Shown here: positions 25,073-34,594 of the stretch, piece after piece
Layout of the letters: each line of letters opens with the position of its first letter
Numbering within the stretch: position 1 is the first letter of the stretch
Origin: Roseiarcus sp963770275
GTDB taxonomy: Bacteria > Pseudomonadota > Alphaproteobacteria > Rhizobiales > Beijerinckiaceae
Assembly: GCA_963770275.1 (NCBI GenBank)
Contig: CAVYPD010000032.1
Location: forward strand, 62,001 to 126,000
Length of the DNA: 64,000 nt
Reading direction: 5' to 3'
Made by a program: the position numbers and the translations under genes
Notes under the pieces: generated by a model
Seen by the model: only the letters and a program-made list of their open reading frames with translations
What the model was told of the DNA's origin: nothing
Databases searched by the model: none

Positions 25073-27775
25073 ATGGCCCAAATCAACCGACCCGACGCCG
25101 GACGCCCTGATCCGGACGCGCTTCTGGCGGCGTTCCGCCGGGAGACTGCGGGCCGGCTGAAGGTTTTTCTCGGCGCCGCGCCCGGCGTCGGCAAGACCTA
25201 CGCCATGCTGCAGAACGCGCGGCGCCTGAAGAACGAAGGCGTCGATGTCGTCATCGGGCTCGTCGAGACTCATGGCCGCGCCGAGACGAGCGCGCTCGTC
25301 GAAGGGCTCGAAATCCTGCCGCGACGCAAGATCGAATACCACGGCCGCACGCTCGATGAATTTGATCTGGACGCGGCGCTCAAGCGCAAGCCCAAGCTGA
25401 TCGTCGTCGACGAGCTCGCCCACACCAACGCTCCGGACAGCCGGCATCCGAAGCGCTGGCAGGACGTCCAGGAGCTGCTCGACGCGGGCGTCAGCGTATG
25501 GACGGCGCTCAACATTCAGCATCTCGAGAGTCTTGCCGACGTCGTTTCTCGCATCACCGGCGTCGCCGTGCGCGAAACCGTTCCCGACCGGGTCTTGCAG
25601 CAGGCCGCCGACGTCGTTCTGGTCGATCTCACGCCCGACGAGCTCATCCAGCGCCTGAACGACGGCAAGGTGTATGTGCCGGAGACAGCCCGGCGGGCGA
25701 CGCAGAATTTCTTCACCCCCGGCAATCTGACGGCGTTGCGCGAATTGGCGCTGCGCCGCACCGCCGATCGCGTCGACGATCAGATGGTCGACTACCTGCG
25801 GGAGAAGGCGATCGAGGGTCCGTGGGCGGCGTCGGAGCGCCTCCTCGCGTGCGTCGGGGCAGACGGTGTGTCGGAACGGGTCATCCGCCGCGCAAGCCAG
25901 CTCGCAACCGGCCTCAACGCAGACTGGATCGCCGTCACGGTCGAGACCATCGGCCAGGCTGCCGACGCCAAGCGCGCCAACCGGCTCGCCAAAGTGTTCG
26001 GTTTGGCCGAGCGTTTGGGTGCGCAGCAGATGCGCCTTCAGGGCAGCGATTATGCAAACGACATTCTCAGGCTCGCGGCGCGCGAAAATGTCACTCAGAT
26101 CGTGCTCGGCCAGTCGCGGGCAGGACTATGGCGCCGCATTCTCGGACGGTCGCTGCCGGAGGCGCTGATGCGCGGCGCCGGCGGAATAGAGATTCATATT
26201 GTTCCGGGTGACGAGACGCGGCCGTCATTGTGGCCGCGTCTGAAGCCGCTTCTCAGCCGGAGGGGGCTTGGACCCGAGCTCGCGGTCGCGCTCGTCTCGG
26301 TCGCCGTCGCCGTCGCCGTCGCCGAAGCGCTCTCCGCCATCCTGCAGCTGCCCAACCTGTCGATGATCTTCCTGACCGCGGTCCTGTTCTGCGCTGTGCG
26401 CTTTGGGACTCGCGCCGCGGTCCTCGCATCACTGGCGTCGTTCGCCGCTTACAATTTCTTCTTCATCGAGCCGATCTACACGTTCACGGTCGCGCAGCCC
26501 CAGGAACTGTTCGCGCTCCTCATTTTTCTTGCTGTCGCCGTGCTCACCGGATCGCTGACCGGGCGCATTCGCGACCAAAGGGAGACGGTGATCGGGAACG
26601 CGGAGGTCACACAGTCGCTGTACGATTACTCGCGCAAGCTCTCTGGGGCCTTGCGCGCTGACGACGTGCTTTGGGCGGCCGCGGCGCATTTGCACGCGGC
26701 ATTCGGCGGCCGCATCGTGCTCCTGGTCGCGGAAGGGGACGAACTGCAAATTCGCGCCGCCTGGCCGCCCGACGCGCATCTCGACGCCGCCGCTCTCGGC
26801 GCCGCCCACTGGGCGCAGCAGAAAAAGGAGCCCGCGGGCTCGGGAACCGGGACGCTGCCGCGCATCCCCTATCAGTTTCGGCCGCTGCTCGCCGCGCGCG
26901 GGGCGATCGCGGTCTGCGGCTTCGAGCCCCATTCGGCGAATGAGCCGATCACCGCGGAGGACGAGCGGGCGCTGACCGCCATCCTCGATCTGACGGCGAT
27001 CGCGCTCGACCGGGCGCTGCTCGCGCGCGAAGCGCTGAACACGGCGACGATGCAGGAAAACGAGAAGGTGCGGGACACGCTGCTCGATTCGCTCTCGCAC
27101 GATCTGCGCACGCCGTTGTCTTCGATCGCCGGCGCGGCGAGCTCGCTGCGCGCGCTTGGCGACAAGATGAACCCGGCCGAACGTCTCGAACTCCTGTCGT
27201 CGATCGAAGACGAGACGGGGCGCCTCGCGCGCTTCGTCGCCAATCTCCTGGACATGTCGCGGATCGAAGCGGGCGGGCTCAAGGTCAATCGCGATCTGGT
27301 CTCCGTCGCCGATGTCGTGCAGGGCGCGGTTGAGCGCAGCCGCAAGGCGTTCCCGGGCGAGCCCGTGCGCGTCAGCCTTGCGCCCAACCTGCCCTTCGTG
27401 CGCGGCGACGACAAGCTGCTCGAACAGGTGCTGTTCAACCTGCTCGACAACGCGCACAAATACGCTGGCGACGCTGGGACGATTGTTCATGCCCGCCAGG
27501 AGGGCGGCGAAATCGTCCTCACCGTCACCGATGAGGGTCCCGGCATCAAGCCGGCGGAGCTCGAACGCATCTTCGAAAAGTTCTATCGTGGCGGGCGTCC
27601 TGACGGGCGCAAGGCGGGCACCGGTCTTGGCTTGTCGATCTCGCGCCGCCTCGTCGAAGCGATGGGCGGCGCGATCGTCGCGCAGAGCCCGGCGGTGCGC
27701 CGGCGGGGAACCCGATTTGTCGTACGGCTTCCCGCCGCCCAGGGGACCCCGACAGTGCCGAGCCCGGTCGCATGA
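25073..27775 (+). CDS. kdpD: Osmosensitive potassium-channel sensor histidine kinase KdpD
   Basis: The 900-residue sensor kinase has, in order, an N-terminal KdpD domain with Walker A GAAPGVGKTYAML (about 32-44), a universal-stress-protein-like domain, four close membrane helices (about 400-505), a GAF-like region, the HisKA box SLSHDLRTPLSSIAG (about 675) and the HATPase blocks NLLDNAHKYA, DEGPGIKP and GTGLGLSISRRLVEA. It senses low K+ or high osmolarity and phosphorylates KdpE. Sixteen bases separate it from kdpC; its stop overlaps the start of kdpE in ATGA. Confidence 0.97.
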   Translation: MAQINRPDAGRPDPDALLAAFRRETAGRLKVFLGAAPGVGKTYAMLQNARRLKNEGVDVVIGLVETHGRAETSALVEGLEILPRRKIEYHGRTLDEFDLDAALKRKPKLIVVDELAHTNAPDSRHPKRWQDVQELLDAGVSVWTALNIQHLESLADVVSRITGVAVRETVPDRVLQQAADVVLVDLTPDELIQRLNDGKVYVPETARRATQNFFTPGNLTALRELALRRTADRVDDQMVDYLREKAIEGPWAASERLLACVGADGVSERVIRRASQLATGLNADWIAVTVETIGQAADAKRANRLAKVFGLAERLGAQQMRLQGSDYANDILRLAARENVTQIVLGQSRAGLWRRILGRSLPEALMRGAGGIEIHIVPGDETRPSLWPRLKPLLSRRGLGPELAVALVSVAVAVAVAEALSAILQLPNLSMIFLTAVLFCAVRFGTRAAVLASLASFAAYNFFFIEPIYTFTVAQPQELFALLIFLAVAVLTGSLTGRIRDQRETVIGNAEVTQSLYDYSRKLSGALRADDVLWAAAAHLHAAFGGRIVLLVAEGDELQIRAAWPPDAHLDAAALGAAHWAQQKKEPAGSGTGTLPRIPYQFRPLLAARGAIAVCGFEPHSANEPITAEDERALTAILDLTAIALDRALLAREALNTATMQENEKVRDTLLDSLSHDLRTPLSSIAGAASSLRALGDKMNPAERLELLSSIEDETGRLARFVANLLDMSRIEAGGLKVNRDLVSVADVVQGAVERSRKAFPGEPVRVSLAPNLPFVRGDDKLLEQVLFNLLDNAHKYAGDAGTIVHARQEGGEIVLTVTDEGPGIKPAELERIFEKFYRGGRPDGRKAGTGLGLSISRRLVEAMGGAIVAQSPAVRRRGTRFVVRLPAAQGTPTVPSPVA

Positions 27776-28491
27776 CAGGTCCGCGCGTTCTGGTGGTCGA
27801 CGATGAACCGCAGATTCAGCGGTTTCTCACCGTTGCGCTCACCGCCGCCGGCTTTCAGGTGCAAACGGCCGAGACCGGCGCCCAGGCTTTGCGGCTGGCC
27901 GCGACCGGCGCGCCCGATCTCATCGTTCTCGACCTCGGCCTGCCCGATCGGGACGGCAAGGACGTTCTGCGCGACATCCGCCAGTTCTCGACGACGCCGG
28001 TGATCATCCTGTCCGCGCGCGATCGCGAGGCGGAGAAAATCGAGGCGCTCGATCTCGGCGCCGACGATTACGTCGAGAAGCCGTTCGGCATCGGCGAATT
28101 GACCGCGAGGCTAAGAGCCGCGCTGCGACACGCGGCCCAATCGGCCCAGCCAGCCCAGCGGGTGGAGGTCGAGGGCGTCGTCATGGACTTCGACAAGCGT
28201 CTGGTCACCCGCGATGGGGCGCCGATCAAGCTGACGCCGAAAGAATACGATCTGCTCGCCATCCTTTTTCGCAACGCCGGCCGAGTGGTGACCCATCGCC
28301 AGATTCTGGCCTCGGTCTGGGGTCCGGCGCATCGCGAGGACACCCAGTATCTCAGGGTCTTCATCGGGCAGCTGAGGGCCAAGATCGAGGGCGATCCGAC
28401 GAGGCCAATGATCGTCAAAACCGAGCCGGGCGTCGGCTACCGGGCCGCCGAGCCTGGGGCGCGCTCCGCGTCCCCCGATAACGCCCGCTGA
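27772..28491 (+). CDS. kdpE: Response regulator KdpE (OmpR family)
   Basis: A 239-residue regulator. The receiver domain has the acidic pair VVDDEP (9-14), the phosphoacceptor in IVLDLGLPDRDG (about residue 54) and the conserved lysine in DDYVEKPF. The C-terminal winged-helix domain has LTPKEYDLLAILFRNAGRVV and EPGVGYRA. It activates the kdp operon. Translationally coupled to kdpD. Confidence 0.96.
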   Translation: MTGPRVLVVDDEPQIQRFLTVALTAAGFQVQTAETGAQALRLAATGAPDLIVLDLGLPDRDGKDVLRDIRQFSTTPVIILSARDREAEKIEALDLGADDYVEKPFGIGELTARLRAALRHAAQSAQPAQRVEVEGVVMDFDKRLVTRDGAPIKLTPKEYDLLAILFRNAGRVVTHRQILASVWGPAHREDTQYLRVFIGQLRAKIEGDPTRPMIVKTEPGVGYRAAEPGARSASPDNAR

Positions 28492-28535
28492 ACAATTCTT
28501 CGGCGCCTCCGCTTGTTTTACTGGCGCCTACCCCC

Positions 28536-28555
28536 GCGAATCCTTGGAGATTCGC
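28536..28555 (+). promoter_or_regulatory. Perfect inverted repeat just upstream of the urtA sigma-54 promoter
   Basis: The arms GCGAATC and GATTCGC are separated by six bases and end one base before the -24 element. It could be a regulator site or a weak end-of-transcript hairpin for kdpE. It does not match the NtrC consensus (GCAC-N-GTGC). Confidence 0.5.
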
Positions 28556-28572
28556 TTGGCACGCTCGTTGCG
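28556..28572 (+). promoter_or_regulatory. Sigma-54 (RpoN) promoter of the urt operon
   Basis: TTGGCACG-CTCG-TTGC fits the -24/-12 consensus TGGCACG-N4-TTGC exactly, with GG at 28558-28559 and GC at 28570-28571. Transcription would start near 28583, leaving a leader of about 63 bases before urtA. Urea transport genes are commonly under nitrogen (NtrC/RpoN) control, so the match makes biological sense. Confidence 0.85.
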
Positions 28573-28645
28573 AAGTGGGCCTCGGCTCCCGGTGGGGTCG
28601 AGCTTCCGCCGCCCTGCTTTACGGGCGCAAGCGACGAGGGTGAAC

Positions 28646-29945
28646 ATGTCGTTGACGAGACGGATATTTCTACGCGCGGCCAGCGCGGCCCTGGGAGGGG
28701 CGCTTGCGTTTGGGGCCACCGCGGCGTTCGCGGCCGACGATACGATCAAGATCGGCATTCTGCATTCGCTGTCCGGCACGATGGCGATCAGCGAGACCAC
28801 GCTCAAGGACGTGATGCTGATGCTGATCGACGAGCAGAACAAGAAGGGCGGCGTGCTTGGCAAGAAGCTTGAGGCGGTGGTGGTCGATCCCGCTTCGAAC
28901 TGGCCGCTGTTCGCGGAAAAGGCCAAGGAGTTGATCGAGAAAGACAAGGTCTCGGTCGTATTCGGCTGCTGGACCTCGGTGTCGCGCAAGTCGGTGCTGC
29001 CGGTGTTCAAGGAGCTCAACTCGATTCTGTTCTATCCCGTCCAATACGAGGGCGAGGAATCGGAGCGCAACGTCTTCTACACCGGCGCCGCGCCCAATCA
29101 GCAGGCCATTCCCGCCGTCGACTATCTGATGAGCGAGGACGGCGGCTCGGTGAAGCGCTGGGTGCTCGAAGGCACCGATTACGTCTATCCGCGCACCACC
29201 AACAAGATCCTCGCCGCCTATCTGAAATTGAAAGGCGTGCCCGACGAAGATGTGATGATCAACTATACGCCGTTCGGCTTCTCCGACTGGCAGACCGAAG
29301 TGTCGAAGATCAAGGCGTTCGGCTCCGGCCGGCAAGAAGACCGCCGTGGTGTCGACGATCAACGGCGACGCCAACGTGCCGTTCTATAAGGAGCTCGGCA
29401 ACCAGGGGATCAAGGCGACGGACATTCCTGTCGTCGCGTTCTCAGTCGGCGAGGAAGAACTCGCGGGCCTGGACACCAAGCCGCTGGTCGGCCATCTCGC
29501 CGCGTGGAACTACTTCGAGTCGATCGATACGCCGGCGAACAAGGACTTCATCGCCAAGTGGCATGAGTTCACCAAGAAGCCGAACCGCACCACCAATGAT
29601 CCGATGGAGGCGCATTACATCGGGTTCAACATGTGGGTGAAGGCGGTCGAGAAGGCTCAAAGCTTCGAGACCGATAAGGTGATCGCCGCGATGATCGGTG
29701 TCGCCGTCCCCAATCTGACGGGCGGCATCTCGACGATGATGACGAACCATCACATCACCAAGCCCGTGTATATCGGCGAGATCCAGGCCGACGGCCAGCT
29801 CAACACGGTTTGGCAGACGCCGGCGCCGGTCGTAGCGCAGGAATGGTCGCCCTACCTCGAGGGTTCGAAGGACCTGATCGCCGACTGGCGCGCACCGATG
29901 ACGTGCGGCAACTTCAACGTCAAGACCGGCAAGTGCGGCGGCTGA
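28646..29945 (+). CDS. urtA: Urea ABC transporter, substrate-binding protein, frameshifted
   Basis: UrtA captures urea in the periplasm. The N-terminus has a twin-arginine-like signal (LTRRIFLRAASAALGGALAF, cut near AFA-AD). The body shows IKIGILHSLSGTMAISE, VFGCWTSVSRKSVLPVFKE, LFYPVQYEGEES and, after the frame change, TAVVSTINGDANVPFYKEL and AWNYFESIDTPANK, all UrtA hallmarks. An extra G near 29330 (SGRQED instead of SAGKKTA) splits the frame. ATG 28646 follows ACGAGGG. The gene sits directly behind a sigma-54 promoter and is first in urtABCDE. Confidence 0.94.
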
Positions 29946-29979
29946 CCAAAGCCTGAAAAGCAGCCGACCATGAACAATC

Positions 29980-30005
29980 GGCAGGAGCCCAGCGGAGCTC
30001 CTGCC
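29980..30005 (+). promoter_or_regulatory. Intercistronic hairpin between urtA and urtB
   Basis: A perfect 9-bp stem, GGCAGGAGC with GCTCCTGCC, around an 8-base loop, 35 bases after the urtA stop and 82 before the urtB start. No T-run follows, so it is better seen as an RNA-stability or partial-termination element that keeps urtA product in excess over the membrane subunits. Confidence 0.65.
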
Positions 30006-30086
30006 GCGCTCTTAACCGGCGCCGGATTTTGCTGAACCGTGCCCGATGACGCGACCAGAACGAGTGTCGCCGTTGAAAGGAACACG

Positions 30087-31712
30087 ATGACGCCGCTATG
30101 CGCACATCGTCTCGCTACTCATCTCGGCGCCTTACGCGCGATCGGTGTCCTCGCTGTCATGGCGTTCGCAACGGTCGCCCGCGCCGACGCCGTCGACGAC
30201 ACGCTGGCGAAATTCCTCGACGACAAATTTCCCCAGACCGCAGCCGCAATCGGAGAGCTATCCGCCGAGGCCCCTCCGCAGGCCGCGGCCATTCTCGAAG
30301 CGCTGGCCGACAATCGCCTTCTCATCGATCAAGCCGATAAAATCGTCGCCTACAAGACCACCGCCGGCGCGATGCTCAACGCCAAGACCGGCGAAACCAT
30401 TCCCGATTCCAGCGCCTCCGCCTTCAAGAAGGTCCGCGTCAACAACGCCCTTCGAAGCGCGATCCAGGGCGCGATGGGATCTCTGACCCTCGCCAATCCC
30501 GATACGGAAAAGCGCCTCGCCGCGGCCGAGGACGTATTCAGGACACACGACGCCAAGGCGTTACCGGCGCTGCAGACGCAGCTCGCCAAGGAAAGCGACC
30601 CGCGCGTCGCCGCGGCCTTGAAGCTCGCCCAGGCCTCGATCTTCGCCACCAGCGACACCACGACAACCCAGGACCGTCTTTCGGCGATTGCGTCGCTGAA
30701 GGAGCGCGGCGATCAGGACGCGCAGAGCCTCGTCGACGGAATCGCGCAGAAGGCCACTGATCCGGCGGTGAAAAGCGCAGCTGAGACCGCCCTAAGCGCG
30801 ATCCATGCGCGCCTCGCCCTGTGGAGCGTCGCGCAGAACCTCTGGTACGGCATTTCGGCCTCGTCCGTCCTGCTGCTGGCCGCGATCGGACTTGCGATCA
30901 CCTTCGGCGTCATGGGCGTCATCAACATGGCGCATGGCGAGATGGTGATGCTCGGCGCCTATTCGACCTATGTCGTGCAGTCCCTTCTGCCGCCTTCGTT
31001 GCAGAATTGGTCGCTCGCTTTCGCCATTCCCCTCGCATTTGTCGTCGCCGGCGTCGTCGGCATCGCGATCGAGCGGCTGGTGATCCGCTTTCTCTACACC
31101 CGCCCGCTCGAGACGCTACTCGCGACCTGGGGCGTGTCGCTCATCCTGCAGCAGCTGGTCCGCAGTCTGTTCGGCGCCGCCAACCGCCAGGTCAGCAACC
31201 CGCCTTTCATGTCGGGCGCGTTCGAGCTCGGCGGCTTGTCGATCACCACCAACCGGCTTTGGATCATCGTCCTATCGGCTGTTGTGTTCATCGGGTTGCA
31301 GCTTGTTTTGCGCGCCACCCCGTTCGGTCTGCAGATGCGCGCCGTGACGCAGAACCGGCGCATGGCGGCGTCGATGGGCATCTCGACGGCGCGGGTCGAC
31401 ATGCTGGCCTTCGGGCTGGGGTCGGGGGTCGCGGGGATTGCTGGCGTCGCGCTGTCGCAGATCGACAACGTCTCGCCGAACCTCGGCCAGGGCTACATCA
31501 TCGACAGTTTCATGGTGGTGGTGTTCGGCGGCGTCGGAAACTTATGGGGCACCGCGTTCGGCGCCCTCCTGATCGGACTCGCCAACAAGCTGCTCGAGCC
31601 GCTGATCGGCGCGGTCCAGGGCCAGATCGTGCTCTTGGTCTTCATCATCCTCTTCATTCAGAGACGGCCGAGAGGGCTCTTCGCCCTGCGCGGACGGGCG
31701 GTGGAAGCATGA
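30087..31712 (+). CDS. urtB: Urea ABC transporter permease UrtB
   Basis: A 541-residue protein. A signal-like start (IGVLAVMAFATVARADA) leads to an alpha-helical, Ala-rich extension of about 215 residues, then a LivH-type permease with LLLAAIGLAITFGVMGVINMAHGEM, ETLLATWGVSLILQQLVRSL, ASMGISTARVDMLAFGLGSG and FGGVGNLWGTAFGAL. The long N-terminal extension is usual for UrtB. ATG 30087 follows AAAGGAAC. Its stop overlaps the urtC start. Confidence 0.95.
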   Translation: MTPLCAHRLATHLGALRAIGVLAVMAFATVARADAVDDTLAKFLDDKFPQTAAAIGELSAEAPPQAAAILEALADNRLLIDQADKIVAYKTTAGAMLNAKTGETIPDSSASAFKKVRVNNALRSAIQGAMGSLTLANPDTEKRLAAAEDVFRTHDAKALPALQTQLAKESDPRVAAALKLAQASIFATSDTTTTQDRLSAIASLKERGDQDAQSLVDGIAQKATDPAVKSAAETALSAIHARLALWSVAQNLWYGISASSVLLLAAIGLAITFGVMGVINMAHGEMVMLGAYSTYVVQSLLPPSLQNWSLAFAIPLAFVVAGVVGIAIERLVIRFLYTRPLETLLATWGVSLILQQLVRSLFGAANRQVSNPPFMSGAFELGGLSITTNRLWIIVLSAVVFIGLQLVLRATPFGLQMRAVTQNRRMAASMGISTARVDMLAFGLGSGVAGIAGVALSQIDNVSPNLGQGYIIDSFMVVVFGGVGNLWGTAFGALLIGLANKLLEPLIGAVQGQIVLLVFIILFIQRRPRGLFALRGRAVEA

Positions 31713-32975
31713 GCGCCCGGCTCGACCAGCTCGGCCTGGTTTTCATCGCGATCCTCATCGTGGCGGCGATCCTGGTGCCGGTGCTGTCGCTCGGGGTGTC
31801 GGCCAATTCTCCCTTCTACCTCCCGCCTTACCTGGTGCAGCTGCTCGGCAAATATCTCTGTTACGCGATTCTCGCCGTCGCGCTCGATCTGGTGTGGGGC
31901 TATTGCGGCATTCTGTCGCTTAGGCCATGGCGCGTTCTTTGCGCTGGGCGGTTATGCGATGGGCATGTATCTGATGCGGCAGATCGGGACGCGCGGCGTC
32001 TACGCCAATCCGATCCTGCCCGACTTCATGGTGTTCCTGAACTGGAAAGAGTTGCCCGTCGCCTGGTGGGGATTCAACTGGTTCCCTTACGCGATGGCGA
32101 TGGTCGTCTTGGTGCCCGGCCTCCTGGCGCTCGCCTTCGGCTGGTTCGCGTTCCGCTCGCGCGTGACCGGCGTCTATCTCTCGATCATCACCCAGGCGAT
32201 GACCTTCGCCTTGTTCAAGGAATTCTTCCGCAACGATTTCGGCTTCGGCGGCAACAATGGCCTGACCGATTTCAAAGACCTACTCGGCTTTTCGCTTCAA
32301 ACCGCCTCGATGAAAGCCGCACTGTTCTCGGCGAGCGCCATCGTGCTGATCCTCGCCTACGTGGCCTCACGCGCCATCATTGGCTCGAAATATGGCAAGG
32401 CGCTGGTCGCCGTGCGCGACGCGGAGAGCCGCATGCGCTTTCTCGGCTATCGGGTCGCAAACTATAAGCTGTTCGTCTTCGTCGTTTCGGCGATCATCGC
32501 CGGCATCGCTGGCGCGCTCTATGTGCCGCAGGTCGGCATTATCAACCCGAGCGAATTCGCGCCGGGGAACTCGATCGAAGCGGCGATCTGGGTCGCGGTC
32601 GGCGGCCGCGGAACGCTGATTGGCGCCGCGATTGGCGCGATCGCCGTCAACTTCGCCAAGACCTTCTTCACAGGAGCGTTTCCCGAATATTGGCTCTACG
32701 GCCTGGGCGGACTGTTCGTTCTCTCCACGCTGTTCCTGCCGAAGGGCATTCTCGGGCTGAAAACAAGTCAGCTCATTGTGGTGATCGGCGTGGCGATTGG
32801 CGCGGCGCTCGGCATCGTCGTCGTGGCTTTCTCGAAGACCTGGCTAACCGGCGACTTCGCCGCGGCCGGGCGGTTTGGGCTGGGACTGGTGGTCGTGCTG
32901 ATAACGTTGTTCCTGGTGCGACGCATCTTCGACCTGATGATGCGCGAGCGCGCGGGAGAGGGCGCCGATCCATGA
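31709..32975 (+). CDS. urtC: Urea ABC transporter permease UrtC, frameshifted
   Basis: A LivM-type permease. The first part (MSARLDQLGLVFIAILIVAA) continues through LVQLLGKYLCYAILAVALDL and WGYCGILSL. An extra A near 31922 then shifts the frame; without it the text reads LSLGHGAFFALGGYAMGMYL and onward to FKEFFRNDFGFGGNNGLTDF and FAKTFFTGAFPEYWLYGLGG. ATG 31709 overlaps the urtB stop and the end overlaps the urtD start by four bases. All residues beside the indel are family-like. Confidence 0.93.
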
Positions 32976-33742
32976 CGCTTGCTGAGTCCGACAATCCCAC
33001 CCTCACCTCGTCGCTGCTCTATCTCGACGGCATCAGCGTCTCCTTCGACGGCTACAAAGCGTTGAGGGGGCTGTCCCTTATCCTGGAGCCAGGAGAGATG
33101 CGAGCGATCATTGGCCCCAACGGCGCCGGCAAGACGACAATGATGGACGTCATCACCGGCAAGACGCGGCCCGACGAAGGCGAGGTGATGTTCGACGGGC
33201 GCCACGATCTGACCAAGCTCGACGAAGCCGAGATCGCGACGCTTGGGGTCGGCCGCAAGTTCCAGAAGCCGACCGTGTTCGAGAACCACACGGTCGAAGA
33301 CAATCTCCTGCTCGCGACAAAGGCGCCGCGAAGCGTGCGCGCGACCCTGTTCGGGCGCGAAGACCAGAAAACGCTGGAGACGATCGACGTCATCCTCGCC
33401 ACCACCCGGCTTGCCGATCATCGGGCGCGGATCGCCGGATCGCTGTCGCACGGGCAGAAGCAATGGCTCGAGATCGGCATGCTGCTGGCGCAGGACCCGA
33501 AGCTCCTGCTCGTCGACGAACCGGTCGCGGGCATGACCGACGCCGAGACCGCCGCAACCGCCGATCTCCTGCGCGAAATCGCGCGCGATCATTCGGTGAT
33601 CGTGGTCGAGCACGACATGCATTTCGTGCGCGAGCTCGGCGTCAAGGTGACGTGCCTTCACGAGGGCTCGGTGCTGGCCGAGGGCACGCTCGACCAGGTG
33701 AGCGCCGACCCGCGCGTCGTCGAAGTCTATCTGGGGCGGTGA
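32972..33742 (+). CDS. urtD: Urea ABC transporter ATPase UrtD
   Basis: A 256-residue LivG-type ATPase with Walker A GPNGAGKTTMMDVITG, VGRKFQKPTVFENHTVEDNL, the signature SLSHGQKQWLEIGMLLAQDP (LSHGQ in place of LSGGQ, as is usual for UrtD), Walker B LLLVDEPVAGMTD and VEHDMHFVRELG. Start and stop are tightly packed between urtC and urtE. Confidence 0.96.
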   Translation: MTLAESDNPTLTSSLLYLDGISVSFDGYKALRGLSLILEPGEMRAIIGPNGAGKTTMMDVITGKTRPDEGEVMFDGRHDLTKLDEAEIATLGVGRKFQKPTVFENHTVEDNLLLATKAPRSVRATLFGREDQKTLETIDVILATTRLADHRARIAGSLSHGQKQWLEIGMLLAQDPKLLLVDEPVAGMTDAETAATADLLREIARDHSVIVVEHDMHFVRELGVKVTCLHEGSVLAEGTLDQVSADPRVVEVYLGR

Positions 33743-33746
33743 ACGC

Positions 33747-34443
33747 ATGCTGACCGTCGACAGAGTCGATCTTTTCTACGGCGCGGCGCAGGCGCTGCGG
33801 TCCGTGTCGGTCAAGGCGCAGACCGGGCGTATTCTGACTGTTCTCGGCCGTAACGGCGTCGGCAAGTCATCGCTGTTGCGCGCCATCGTCGGACAGCACA
33901 TGCCGGCATCCGGCTCGATCCGCTGGAACGACCAGGACATGACGAAGATGACGCCCTACCTGCGGGCCAAGGCCGGCTTTGGCTATGTCCCGCAGGGGCG
34001 CGAGATTTTCCCGCTGCTCACCGTGCGCGAGAATCTCATGACCGGCTACGCCACCCGGCCGCGCAGCCGAGCGGGCGATCGACGACGAGATCTTTGCGCT
34101 GTTTCCCGTGCTCAACGACATGCTGGGGCGCCGGGGCGGCGACCTTTCGGGCGGCCAGCAGCAGCAGCTCGCCATCGCCCGCGCGCTGGTGACGAAGCCC
34201 AAGCTTCTCGTCCTCGACGAGCCGACCGAGGGCATCCAGCCGTCGATCATCAAGGACATCGGCCGCGCGCTCGTGCATCTCCGCCGCAAGGGCGAGATGG
34301 CGATCCTCGTCGTCGAGCAATATTTCGAATGGGCGCGCGATATCTGCGACGATTACGCAGTGATGGACCGCGGCGTCGTCGTGCTCGCCGGAACGCGCGA
34401 GCAGATGGACGAGACCGCGGTGCGCGCGCGGATGACGGTCTGA
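33747..34443 (+). CDS. urtE: Urea ABC transporter ATPase UrtE, frameshifted
   Basis: A LivF-type ATPase of about 231 residues. The first frame gives LTVLGRNGVGKSSLLRAIVG (Walker A), GFGYVPQGREIFPLLTVREN and GYATRPRSR. An extra G near 34060 shifts the frame, after which DDEIFALFPVLNDMLGRRGG, DLSGGQQQQLAIARALV (signature) and LLVLDEPTEGIQPSI (Walker B) are read to the stop at 34443. It starts four bases after urtD and closes the operon. Confidence 0.93.
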
Positions 34444-34474
34444 GGATCGCACGCTGCGGGTAGTTCAGCGCTAC

Positions 34475-34571
34475 CGTCATTGCGAGGAGCGCAGTGACGA
34501 AGCAATCCAGGATTATAGGGCGATGCCCTTATCTCTAGATCGCCGTGTCGCTGCGCTCGTCGCGATGACGG
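34475..34571. repeat. Long palindromic dispersed repeat, CCGTCATTGCGAGGAGCGCA type
   Basis: Arms of about 37 bases (34475-34511 and 34535-34571) are inverted copies with few mismatches. It lies between the 3' ends of urtE and emrB, and may end transcription from both sides. Sequences beginning CGTCATTGCGAGGAGC are a well-known scattered repeat of Rhizobiales. A related degenerate copy is at 46765. Confidence 0.88.
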
Positions 34572-34594
34572 TGAGCGTAAGACGAAGACAAGCT

